In this document: positions 1 through 8,952 of the stretch, in pieces
Position numbering within the stretch: position 1 is the first letter of the stretch
How the letters are laid out: each line of letters starts with the position of its first letter
Assembly (NCBI GenBank): GCA_018398765.1
Contig: JAHBMJ010000635.1
Location: 13,243 to 36,466 of the forward strand
Length of the DNA stretch: 23,224 bases
DNA from: Chromera velia
Taxonomy: Eukaryota > Sar > Chromeraceae
Direction of reading: 5' to 3'
Translations under genes and position numbers: made by a program
The notes under the pieces: model-generated
What the model was told of the DNA's origin: nothing
What the model saw: the letters and a program-made list of their open reading frames with translations, nothing else
The model's database searches: none

Positions 1-31
<31 letters not shown>

Positions 32-32
32 G

Positions 33-97
<65 letters not shown>

Positions 98-112
98 TTC
101 TGTCTGTCTGTG

Positions 113-143
<31 letters not shown>

Positions 144-284
144 GTGTCTGTCTGTCTGTGTGTCTGTCTGTCTGTCTGTCTGTCTGTGTGTCTGTCTGTG
201 TGTCTGTCTGTGTGTGTGTGTGTCTGTCTGTCTGTCTGTCTGTCTGTGTGTCTGTCTGTCTGTCTGTGTGTCTGTCTGTCTGTG

Positions 285-319
<35 letters not shown>

Positions 320-320
320 G

Positions 321-355
<35 letters not shown>

Positions 356-411
356 GTGTCTGTCTGTCTGTCTGTCTGTGTGTCTGTCTGTGTGTCTGTC
401 TGTGTGTCTGT
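1..411. repeat. TGTC/TGTG tetranucleotide microsatellite
   Basis: Nearly the whole stretch is built from TGTC units, broken at irregular points by TGTG units and one short TCTCTTTC interruption near 93-100. Four does not divide by three and no reading phase of the array makes a stop codon, so long open frames of repeating Cys-Leu-Ser-Val exist in all three plus frames. They are artefacts of the repeat. The array ends at about 411, roughly 215 bp before a good splice acceptor at 624-626, so it most likely lies inside an intron of the gene whose last exon follows. It runs off the left edge, so its full length is unknown. Confidence 0.95.
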
Positions 412-626
412 CGGCCTGCTTGCGATGCTTGGACCCTGTGTCTTGCTGTCCCAACCTGTGAGCTGGTCTTGCGATCCGACGCTTTCTTTTTCGCATGTTT
501 GTGCATGTGTGTATGACGTTGTGTGTGCTATCGTCGTCGTGCTCAAGACCAGCATGGCGTTTAATTGTCTCTCTCCAACTCCTGAAACTTTGCCTTTCGG
601 TTTGTCACCTGTCCGTTCGCTTGCAG

Positions 627-962
627 AGCGTCGTATGGGCGCACAGCACTCTGGACCAGAACGACGTTGTTGCCCACGCCGTGGTGGAGAACATCGAGAA
701 GAACGCAGGGGCGCTGTCCACAGCACCTCGGGACGGGGCCACCTTTCTTCCCTGGAACGAAGGCCTGCGCAAGGCCCCAAAGGGAGACGAACCTCAGCAG
801 CCTGGAGTCGGCAAACCCGTTCAGGACACTCTCGGCAAGGTTTTGAAGACTCAAGTATCAAGAGATCTCTCTGAATTGGGGGGCACACCCGCAAAGACGT
901 CATTCATCAGTCGAGGTAAAAAATTCCAACTGCTGCCGCAGGTGAAGATGGACACAAACTGA
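627..962 (+). CDS. 3'-terminal exon of an unrecognised protein-coding gene (partial)
   Basis: This is the last coding exon of a gene that begins left of the window. A pyrimidine-rich tract (about 565-623) leads into a CAG acceptor at 624-626. From there one frame stays open for 111 codons to TGA at 960-962, with an ordinary mixed composition unlike the surrounding repeats. The protein tail begins SVVWAHSTLDQNDVV and ends with a basic stretch rich in Lys and Gln. Only codon phase 0 at the acceptor keeps this frame. I do not recognise the family. The start faintly recalls the STCS...EN-VV strand of NSUN-type RNA methyltransferases, but the catalytic Cys position is not conserved, so I do not assign it. 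The opposite strand has a 97-codon open frame over the same DNA, but without comparable splice signals. The following spacer is AT-rich, which fits a 3' gene end. Confidence 0.5.
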   Translation, partial: SVVWAHSTLDQNDVVAHAVVENIEKNAGALSTAPRDGATFLPWNEGLRKAPKGDEPQQPGVGKPVQDTLGKVLKTQVSRDLSELGGTPAKTSFISRGKKFQLLPQVKMDTN

Positions 963-1850
963 CAAGCGGCATATGGCGCAACGTACAGAACACTCTTTGC
1001 GCTCGGAGAGAAGAGAGAGCTGAGCTCAATCAAAAACATATTTATATAATTAAAAATGAGAAATCAATAATTGTAATATAGACTCGGAGGCAAAACGTGG
1101 TTCATATTTTGAGTGATTATGGTTTGACATGCACTACAAAACCGCAAATATATATATCATCTATATATACAGATAAACATCTGCACATAAAAGTTTCCCG
1201 TATATATAGCGTCTCATAGTTTATTTATAAACGCAGTTGAAAAGCATATTCTGTTATATGAGGCGGAGACAAAAAGAAAAAATAAAGTACAGAAATGCAA
1301 AAATATATGAAAAAATACAAGAAAGTGGAGCAAGACGAAGAACTAGACAAAGAGAGGATAGAAAGCATTACATAATTTATATTCAAACTAAAGGAAGGGG
1401 AAAAGAAAGAAGAAAAGAGAGGATCAAAGAAAAAAAGATGAAACGGAGTAAAGGAGACCCAAGAGGGCGAAAAGATGGAATAAAGCCAAGAAAGTGAACA
1501 GATTCGACTAGAATCAGAATAAAACTAAGCACGCCGCAAAGACAGGACACTAGACATAGCAAAATAACTGAATGTAACGAGACAGAATAAAATCTAGGCT
1601 ATGTACATACAGTAGCAAAAAAAAAAGAATAGACATGTCGAATTTGTTTTTCTTTTTTTTTTTTTGTCTGGTAGTCAAATTCCAAGCAAACTTAGCAAAG
1701 GTAGGTTTTCTAGTTAGATGTGTTTTTGTCTAGTTTTTTGTTATATGTTTGGCACTTCCAATAAAATAATAATAAAAAAAAAAAAAGATTCGGCTTTTGA
1801 GCCGCTTCTCGAGATTTTTTTTTCTTTTTTTTTATCACTGTGCGTCGCCT
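963..1850. other. AT-rich spacer island with poly-A and poly-T tracts
   Basis: From about 1025 the DNA becomes strikingly AT-rich, with ATATAT runs (1145-1170), many AAAAA tracts, an A run near 1617-1627, T runs near 1648-1665 and 1815-1832, and an A run at about 1773-1786. Several AATAAA hexamers lie downstream of the stop at 962 and could serve as polyadenylation signals, but in such AT-rich DNA they are expected by chance. A small stem-loop (CGGCT 1791-1795, AGCCG 1800-1804) sits between the A run and the next T run. The only longer open frame (1237-1497) is Lys/Arg/Glu low complexity, and I do not treat it as a gene. Confidence 0.6.
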
Positions 1851-2560
1851 AGAACAAAATACTGTAACACTGCAAGGTAGAGAGCTGGAACCTAGGCTGG
1901 AACAAAAGGAGTACTAATACATAAAAGGAGAAAAAATTGAAGAAAAAAAAAACGCGAAGAAACAGAATGAAGCAGAGGAAAGCGACGAGATTTATTGAAG
2001 AACTATGAAGAACGGGAAGGCGAAGAACGAGACGGAATGAAGCAGAGGAGCGCAAGCAGAGCGCAAACAGAATATGTTTCCAATCTATCTCATCGTTCTC
2101 ATTGATCTCCACCTAGATCGATCTCCACTCGACATCAAGACGCAGAAGCAAGAATTGATCTCTCATTCAACCACTGGCAACTTCAAGTTGATGCCCCGGG
2201 GGCCCTTTTTTACTTGTTCCCTCCCCAGGCGCCACATGCCTCCAAGGACATTAATTCAAATTAGAACAGCGTGCAGAGTCAGACTGTGTTACAGACTTCG
2301 ACTGGCTGTTTTCAAAGAAGCTCCCGTCTGCGTACGCCGCGTTGGCACTGCGTGACCTTCTGCCAGTTTCAAGCAATTAAACAGAGTTTTGTGCTGCGTG
2401 CTTTTGTTGTTTCTCTAGGAAAGCTGTATGGATGCATTCAAAGCTGCGAGGAAATTCGCGAGGACCAATGTGACGTTCTTTTCACTCCCCCCCTCCATGC
2501 CCATGCATCAACTAACGGGGATTCGCGTTGGGAACACAAAATACTGCGATCGTGCACAAG
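1851..2560. other. Spacer with duplicated purine-rich segment; no supported gene
   Basis: The first part (to about 2060) is purine-rich and holds a near-identical pair of roughly 30-bp segments (about 1953-1985 and 2020-2052) sharing the core GAATGAAGCAGAGGA. The remainder is mixed sequence with two short overlapping plus-strand open frames (2074-2355 and 2271-2618). Neither shows a recognisable motif or convincing splice signals, so no gene is called. Confidence 0.5.
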
Positions 2561-2562
2561 AG

Positions 2563-2589
2563 CCAACCAACCAACCAATCAATCAATCA
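2563..2589. repeat. CCAA/TCAA microsatellite
   Basis: Tandem CCAA units pass directly into TCAA units, which looks like a repeat that has changed by point mutation within the array. Confidence 0.85.
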
Positions 2590-2700
2590 TTGAGAAAAAA
2601 AAAAGTGGTGAGGTTTAGATAGTGAATATTTGCACAAGACAGAATGCGAAGGAGTGAAATTTGATTTCCTTTCTCTGGTTCTTTGTTTGCTTGCTTCTCC

Positions 2701-2741
2701 CCTTCCTTCCTTCCTTCCTTCCTTCCTTCGTTGCTTTCTTG

Positions 2742-2774
<33 letters not shown>

Positions 2775-2813
2775 TTTCTTTCGTTCTTTGTTTGTTTGTT
2801 TGTTTGTTTGTTT
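2701..2813. repeat. Compound TTCC / TTTC / TTTG microsatellite
   Basis: Three adjacent pyrimidine-rich tetranucleotide arrays follow one another: TTCC (2701-2729), TTTC (about 2752-2782) and TTTG (about 2787-2813). They differ by single substitutions, as expected for a compound microsatellite in non-coding DNA. Open frames through the array are repeat artefacts. Confidence 0.9.
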
Positions 2814-3044
2814 CTTTGATCTTTATGTTCTATTTTCGTCCCTTTCTCTTCTGTTTTGCTCTACCGTACTTGAGGCAGAAAGTCCCCTTTCGCCTTTAAT
2901 TCGTTCGCCCAGTGATTCGTTCATACATGCATCCATGCATTCCCCTTGATTGACTGATTGCTGGCTGCTCTCCCGCCCCCTTCCGTTGTCTATCGGTAGA
3001 TCTGGAAGATCCATCCGAGCAAGTAAGTGCGGCTTCAAGCAGAC

Positions 3045-3077
3045 GATTGATTGATTGATTGATTGATTTATTGATTG
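3045..3077. repeat. ATTG microsatellite
   Basis: About eight tandem GATT/ATTG units with one TTTA interruption. Confidence 0.9.
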
Positions 3078-3167
3078 TGTACGCATTGATGTGGTGAGTG
3101 CCTCTCGGGGTTGGGGCTCTGTGGGCCGATCGTGCAATGCAGAAAGAAGCTTGCAAGCGGGAGGACG

Positions 3168-3314
3168 AAAAGGAAGGAAAGTGAGGAAGCTTCAGGAACT
3201 CCAAGCAAGAAGAAGAAGAAAAGAAAAGAAGAAAGAAGATGAATGAATCAAAGTCACCACTCACTCACACATTCACTCGTTCATTCATTCATCCATGCAT
3301 TCATCATCATCCAT
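3168..3314. repeat. Purine tract followed by ATTC microsatellite
   Basis: A GGAA/AAGAAG purine-rich tract (about 3168-3240) changes into ACTC/ATTC tetranucleotide repeats (about 3256-3314). It is simple sequence in the spacer downstream of the histidine kinase gene. Confidence 0.8.
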
Positions 3315-3634
3315 TCTGTCACTGTACTTCTTTTCTATGTGTTTTTTTTTTCCTTCCTTGCTGCCCCCCTCCCTTCCTTCCGTGCATCTGCCACTGTCAC
3401 GTGGTCCCTCTCTCCATTCGCTTCTCTGTTTGTTTGTTCGCTGATTCATGCATACATCAATCGATGCATGATTGGAGCCCCCCTTCCATGGACAGAATCA
3501 ACAGCTACACGACAGCAGCGGCACGTCGAGCCAGCGCCTGCCAGGCATTTATTCTCTCTGCGCAGGCGCGTGCGTCATTCCCTTTTCTTCAATTGATTCT
3601 CTCACTAAAATAAAGTCCTAAACAAAGTCCTCAA

Positions 3635-6600
3635 TCAATTTCGCACTCGAGCCAGCCAATTGGACATCCTCTGTATCCGCACAGGCTTGTGCATCATACC
3701 GGCTGCCCCTGCCTCCACAAAGCGCCTCTCAACTTCGTCGCTTGTGTCTGCAGTGCAACCGAGAATGAGGGGAGGTTGCTGGATCTTCAGGACGGAGTTG
3801 CCGTCTCCACCTGACGGCTCTTCCTTTTCCTTTTGCTTTTCTTTGGAGGCTTCTTCTTGCCCTTCAGTACCGGGATGCGACTTTCGTGAGGCTCCCGGGC
3901 CCTCAATCGACGGTAAAGTCCGTCTGCTCGTCTTGGTGCTTGCCCAACTGACCGCCTCTTTCCCCTCCCCTCTCAAATTCCCTACAAGGTCTGACTGCCC
4001 CTCTTGCCCTGGTGTTCCAGACGAATTTTTCGTTGCAGCAGGTGTTTTCGGCTTCTCCGTCTCTGTCTGTCGAAAGTGGGCGACAATCGCCTTCGTGGCG
4101 GAGGGACCGTCCATGTCCCCCATGTTGTTGTCCATCAAAATCAATCGGTACCTGGAAGCAAGCAGAATTAATCGCGTGCAGGCAGGCAGGCAACAAGTAT
4201 TGAATGTCACATGTTTCATTCAAGTGCGGCAGCAAACTCAGGCAAGCAAGCAAGCGACAAACATTCCCACATGTAGGAATGTACGAATGCGTGAATGACT
4301 GGCGATTCTATTCCTCCGCTTAATTCCGATTCTGATCTTCCGTGCACTGGTCGACTGAAGACTGCACAGCAAAGCTGCATTCAGACCATTGCAAATGCAA
4401 TCGAGGAGAGAGGCGACATAGACCGGAACCACAGAATCTTGCTGGCCTGCCCACGAGAAATGCTGCTGTCTTTATCCATGCATGTCATCGGAATAGGTCC
4501 AGAGCACCTCGCTCTTCTCTGTTTGACACCAACGCCTCAATCACCGCAATGGAAAGAGCAGACAGATGCAATTCAGTGAGAATGAAGCCATTTGAATAAT
4601 TCAGCGAATCCCCAAGCACACTCGCTTAATTGTACCTTTTTTCGTGTTTGACGATCATCTCGACAGCGTCCTTGCCATCAGGCGCCGTCTCGACTGAGTA
4701 TCCCATTCTCCTCACTGCAGCTTCTGAAGCCATCAGACAAAAGTGGTCGTCATCAACAACCAACACGTCTGCAGTGTACGTGTACGCACTGGGAGAACTG
4801 GACGGAGACCCAGAACAAGCAAACGCTGGCTGGATTTCCCTCTGCCCATCCTTCTGGTTCCCGCACTTGAATGAAGGACGTGCACTGGATTTTGGGACAG
4901 ACGGACCAGGCCCCCCTTCCTTCTCCTCGGCTGTCTGGTCTTGCCCCTTCCCTGATTCCCACTCCTCATGTAGGGGCTCATAATCCATGGCTCTTATACG
5001 TCTCGCTGGTGTTGTGTCTGTTCTCAAGAGGCGGGAAGTGACTGAGGGTGTTCGGGGGGGAACCTTGGGGCATTCTAAAGGCTGTGATTCCGATCGGACG
5101 AGGGGCAGTAAAATCTGAAAGTAAAACTCACTCCCCAAGCCCCTGCCCTCGCTCTCTGCTCCTATCTGCCCACCCCCATGAGCCTTCACGAAAGAGCTGC
5201 AAATACAGAGACCTAAGCCTGTGCCCCCCCCATTCTGCAGCTCTCCTGCTCTGATCTGTGAGTACGGAAGAAACAACTTGCTTTTGTCTTCTGCACTCAG
5301 ACCGGGGCCTGTGTCTTTGACTGTGACTCGCAGAACGACCCATCTGAGTCCCTTCGAACGCACAGTCAGGGACTGCTCCTTCTGCTCAGAGGAGGCCTCA
5401 TTTGTCGTCTGGCCTCCCTCCATCCCCTCTGCTTCTGCCTCCATTTCGCTGAGCTCCCTCATTGCCACTCTCCACTGTCTTTGGGTTGCCATCATGTCCT
5501 CCGTCTCTTTTGTGCCCATACCGGGGCTGCTCTCCACACGCTCCCCCCTCTCTCTGGTCTCTGTAAAATCGACTTCCTCCTTGTCGGCCTGCAGGGTAGC
5601 ACTTAGAATGTGGTCCAGCTGCTGATGCTCTAGGGGCGTGGGTGCGCGTATCTGCGTCTCCACCGAGATCTCGCCCTCCTTGGTGAACTTCCGGGCGTTT
5701 CCCACGAAGTTGTCTATCACCTGAAGGAATGAAACAGAGAGGAGTGCAGTGGAAGGAGAGGAACGGACGTTGGGTGAGTGAGAGGTCGGAATGGCTACTA
5801 ACAAACTTGTGGGGAGGAGACACACACACACACACACGCGTGCGCGCACACACAGGGCTGGAAGTCTCAAACAGGTAGAGCAGGTGAAGGCACGCGCATA
5901 AAAAAGCAAAAACTCTCCAACACATGATAAGTCTGCCACAGAGACTTCAGTGCAAAGTCCTTTTTTTCATCAAATCAGCAATGCAGAAGAATTGTAGAAC
6001 ACGAGCTTCTGTTGCTTCAGTCTAAAGGAGAACAACCAACCGTGTTCGTTTCAAAACGCCAGCAGTCCATGCACGCACACACGCACGCACCTGTTCGAGC
6101 CTTGAGAAGTCAGCCACGCCAAAGGGACGTGCGCGAAGGAGCGCCTCCACCTCTGGGTCTGCCACTTCCCACCTCGACTTCATCTCAACCCCTCTTCCAG
6201 TGGTGTGTCCCTGCCCGTGCACGAGGACCCGTTGCTTCTCAACGACGTCCTCCGCCCACAGCTGCACGTCCTGAGAAGCGAATGCGAAAGAGAAACCCCC
6301 CTTGTCAAGCTTCTCCAACTGCACGTGAATGATGCAGTACAGCAAATTCAGAGGAGAATTAAGGGAAGAAGACAGGAAAGAAACTCAAGTTTTGCCACGT
6401 TAAAGATGGCGAGACAAGGTCTCTTCTGCCTGATGTCTCCATGCATCGATCGATCTGCAAAGCAAAGCAGGATGATAAAGCAGGATGATGAGTTGAAAAC
6501 AACTCGGGCAAATTTCTCACAAAGAACAAGAACGATCTGAATGTTTTCATTTTCCAGGAAAGCGAAACCGAAATAGAAGTGAAAAGACACAAGCTTCAAC

Positions 6601-8326
6601 CCCAAAAAAGAGCAAAGGGAGAAACAAGAGAACAGGAGAGAAACACATGTAGAAAGCAAGGAGAGAGGACACCACACCAACCTGCAGAACATCGTCGCAG
6701 ACCCCTCTCATCTTGTCGAACTGCCCTCGGAGGACCCCCGTCAGAATGAGCAGTCTGGCGGTCTCCTTCTGCACACACACGTGCAGAGACCCCGCATTAC
6801 CCAGAGCTGCTGCTGCCAGGTCAGAGAGGATGCCTCGGAATTCGACCAACAGCAACGCGGCCCCGGAAAGCGGATTCCGAAGTTCGTGCATCACGTAGGA
6901 GAGGAACCTCGTCTTCTGCATTTCTGCCTTCTGTCTCCTCTGCACTTCCGTGAAAACTGCAGTCAGGGTCCTTTCCACCAAGTGTCGCTGTGCCCCCGCC
7001 AGGGTGGCCGCAACGATGGGGAAGATCAACTTGAGGGAAAGAGGGAGGCCGGAGGGGCTACAGGCGATGAACTGCAACCCGTCTATGACGTTGAGGACCC
7101 AAAAATGAAAGGGCGAGTAGTGCATCGGGATGAGCAGCAGCTTATTCCAGAGAGCTGCATGTCATTGAGGAGCAATCGGAGAAAGAGAACGGGCAAAAAG
7201 ACTGAATCAAGCGGGAGGGATTTTATAAACTCGGCAGTTCAAAAGATGCACGCGCAGGCAGGGAGAGACAAGACGACAGTCCGGTTGGGAGACGGCATGC
7301 AGATTCGTCGTCAAAGAAGTAGACACGCACTCATGCAGGAAGGGAAACATGCATGAGGTATGGGCACGCAGAAGGATTTGAGCACGAGAAGCGAAGCGAA
7401 GTCAAGACAAGGAAGTGAATGTGACGGGAAGAACGTATGAGGCAATGCAAGAAAATCCAGGGAACCCCGGGGGGGGGAAAGATTTAGTTTTTGTACGACT
7501 TCAGAAGCAAATTTGAACGCTAGCAAGGGAGGGGCAGGAAACCAGGTCCAGCAAGTTCGGTCCATGTGGGCACTGGCACGCAGCCGAGTAGGTGGGCAAA
7601 GAGGCATGAAAACTAAAAAAGTGATGCCAAACTGAGGAAAAAAAAAAAAAAAACAGGCAACCATTGCTTACAGAAAATTCCGTGCCGAAAAAGAAGCAGT
7701 CCCTCTGGAGCGTCCCGTGTGGTGTACATCATCACGCCCCCACAGAGCATGGTCATGAGCATGGTCACCACGCTTCTTGTTTCAATCTGCTTGTCGCCCA
7801 TTCTCTTCCTGGCAATGGCCACAGGGCAAAAAGCCAAGTAAAGAAGGGCGACGTAGGATGTGCGGATGAGAAAGCCCCTGAAGGCGATGACCCCCCCGAC
7901 GAAGAGGCAAAAGTTGAAGAGCTGAAAGCTGTAGAACCATTTTTGTGTGTTCACCGAAAGATAATGGCACTGCAGGACATGTACGAACAGCAGCAATGCA
8001 AACAACGGCACATATATATAAAGGTCAGTCAGTCTGGCGATGCGTGAATGTAAAAAGGCCCTGACAGGCCGGAGGAACAGCTTAAGTTTTGCGGGAAGGT
8101 AGGCGAGAATGTGTATACATGAGTGAAAAGGCGAGCGAATTGACGGACCGGCGCACACCAGGTCTACGTGACTAAAGATTACACTCGGAAGTATACAACA
8201 GGTTTGCATGTAAATAATACATATATGTCTATATGCAGCCTGTTCTCACCGAACCTGCATGGATAGATGATTGGTGCGGAACTCTGAAAACGTTTCCTCG
8301 TGCATGGCTGTCCTTCGATTGCTCAT
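3635..8326 (-). CDS. Membrane-bound hybrid histidine kinase with C-terminal receiver domain (six exons)
   Basis: Exons on the minus strand: 8326-8250, 8060-7672, 7154-6682, 6318-6091, 5720-4636, 4151-3635 (922 aa). All five introns are GT-AG with matching phases. The protein should sense a signal at a membrane, autophosphorylate on His and transfer phosphate to its own Asp. Hydrophobic segments lie near residues 39-57, 68-86, 93-109, 122-138, 160-190 and 192-211. The dimerisation box MHELRNPL gives phospho-His245. ATP-binding boxes are N (FVGNARKFT, N397), G1 (DTGPG, D525), F (LFLPYSQ) and G2 (GGGTGLGL, about 553-560). The receiver has DDD 712-714, acceptor D758 (LILMDNN), T884 and K906, so it looks complete. 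Insertions of roughly 100 residues interrupt both the ATPase (about 411-514) and the receiver (about 780-875). No PAS or GAF domain is evident. The start ATG is uncertain: the frame is open further upstream, and exon 2 has a second phase-compatible acceptor 19 bp downstream. An AATAAA lies at 3553-3548 (minus strand), about 80 bp past the stop. Confidence 0.9.
4152..4635 (-). other. Intron 5 of histidine kinase gene
   Basis: The donor is AG|GTAC at 4635 and the acceptor is CCAG|G at 4152. Splicing rebuilds an Arg codon (AG+G) and restores the receiver sequence HEKRYRLILMD exactly where beta-strand 3 is expected. The reading frame would otherwise stop at once (TAA near 4626), so this junction is well supported. 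The intron contains short GGCA and AGCA repeats. Confidence 0.9.
5721..6090 (-). other. Intron 4 of histidine kinase gene, with CA/GT microsatellite
   Basis: The donor is CAG|GTGCGT at 6090 and the acceptor is TTCAG|GTG at 5721, phase 0. Joining gives SRLEQ-VIDNFVGNARKFT, the expected sequence leading into the N box. A CA-rich array at 5820-5854 (GT on the gene strand) lies inside. Translation through the intron gives only Cys/Val-rich repeat sequence. Confidence 0.9.
6319..6681 (-). other. Intron 3 of histidine kinase gene
   Basis: The donor is CTGCAG|GTTGGT at 6681 and the acceptor is CGTGCAG|TTG at 6319, phase 0. Splicing gives MRGVCDDVLQ-LEKLDKG, the normal end of helix 2 of a histidine kinase dimerisation domain (compare D-LDLSRLEAGK in the family). 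Confidence 0.88.
7155..7671 (-). other. Intron 2 of histidine kinase gene, with G run and A run
   Basis: The donor is T|GTAAGC at 7671 and the acceptor is ATGCAG|CT at 7155, phase 1. Splicing makes a Ser codon and joins two hydrophobic regions. Inside are a nine-G run near 7470-7478 and an A run near 7638-7653 (T on the gene strand), typical intronic homopolymers. Confidence 0.85.
8061..8249 (-). other. Intron 1 of histidine kinase gene (acceptor ambiguous)
   Basis: The donor is CG|GTGAGA at 8249, a strong consensus. Two acceptors keep the frame: GTCAG|G at 8061, with the better pyrimidine tract, and GCCAG|A 19 bases further downstream. Both rebuild an Arg codon (CGG or CGA). They differ only by a few basic residues before the first membrane segment. 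Confidence 0.65.
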
Positions 8327-8952
8327 GTTGACAAAGACGTCTGTAAACGGGGGACTGCGTCTATAGGGCAGATCGCTTTTCTTTTGACTTGCACCAACTC
8401 TGTGTGCTTTCAGCTTACGGGCTGTACGGGTACCAACTCTTTTCAGCCGAGGCTTGCGACGGTGCACGAAACAGTGTGGTATTGCTTGACAGAATTCAAT
8501 TTTGTAGTTGTCTACATAGAAGCAGAACGCAGTGCTCCTTCAGCAGACTGCAAGCCTGCAGTGACACGTAACCTCTGCATGCATGCATGCAACCGGCCCG
8601 GATTCTCCGGCACGCGGGTCCGCGTCCGGCCCGCGGCGCGGTCCGGAATTGAGTGACGTGGCATGCATTGGTCGATTCTTCCCCCCCATGCATGGCTTTA
8701 ATTCGAGGCAAATCGTGGCAATTATTGGTACATATGGTGAGTCCATTGCTGAACTGTTCTTGAGTCCTCGGTCAGTTTGAGGAGGTGTGTAGGATGTCCT
8801 GTGTGGAAGGAGAACTTCCTAACTTCTGAGGCACAGCGTTGAGTTGGGTGAAACTGTCTTTGCTTAGCTTCATTCTGTCATCTTTTATCGGTCAGTCTTT
8901 TGGGAGGCAGGTTGAAGTGAAAAAGTTGTCTGAAGAGTACTAGAGAAACACA
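8327..8952. promoter_or_regulatory. Divergent (probably bidirectional) promoter region with TGCATGCA cluster
   Basis: About 0.6 kb separates the inferred starts of the minus-strand kinase and the plus-strand HMG-like gene. The centre contains TGCATGCATGCATGCA (8576-8591), a CpG-dense GC-rich core (about 8590-8647), TGACGTGG (8654-8661, a bZIP-type core), GGCATGCATT (8660-8669) and the palindrome CCATGCATGG (8687-8696). TGCATGCA is an established ApiAP2 binding element in apicomplexans. Its relevance here depends on the organism being related. Transcription starts were not determined, and parts could be 5' UTR or upstream exons of either gene. Confidence 0.45.

Noticed and set aside
30-516. 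Three overlapping open frames of repeating Cys-Leu-Ser-Val / Cys-Val
   Set aside because: All three plus frames of a TGTC array lack stops, so these are repeat artefacts and not a repetitive protein.
561-854. Minus-strand open frame of 97 codons opposite the terminal exon
   Set aside because: The plus frame has a good acceptor and pyrimidine tract and the more natural composition. The minus frame shows no recognised motif.
1237-1497. Basic open frame rich in Lys, Arg and Glu
   Set aside because: It is a translation of purine- and A-rich DNA with no domain and no supporting splice or start context.
4626-4635. Apparent early stop of the kinase just inside the receiver domain
   Set aside because: It is intron read-through. 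The GT at 4635 and AG at 4152 restore a complete receiver, so the gene is not truncated.
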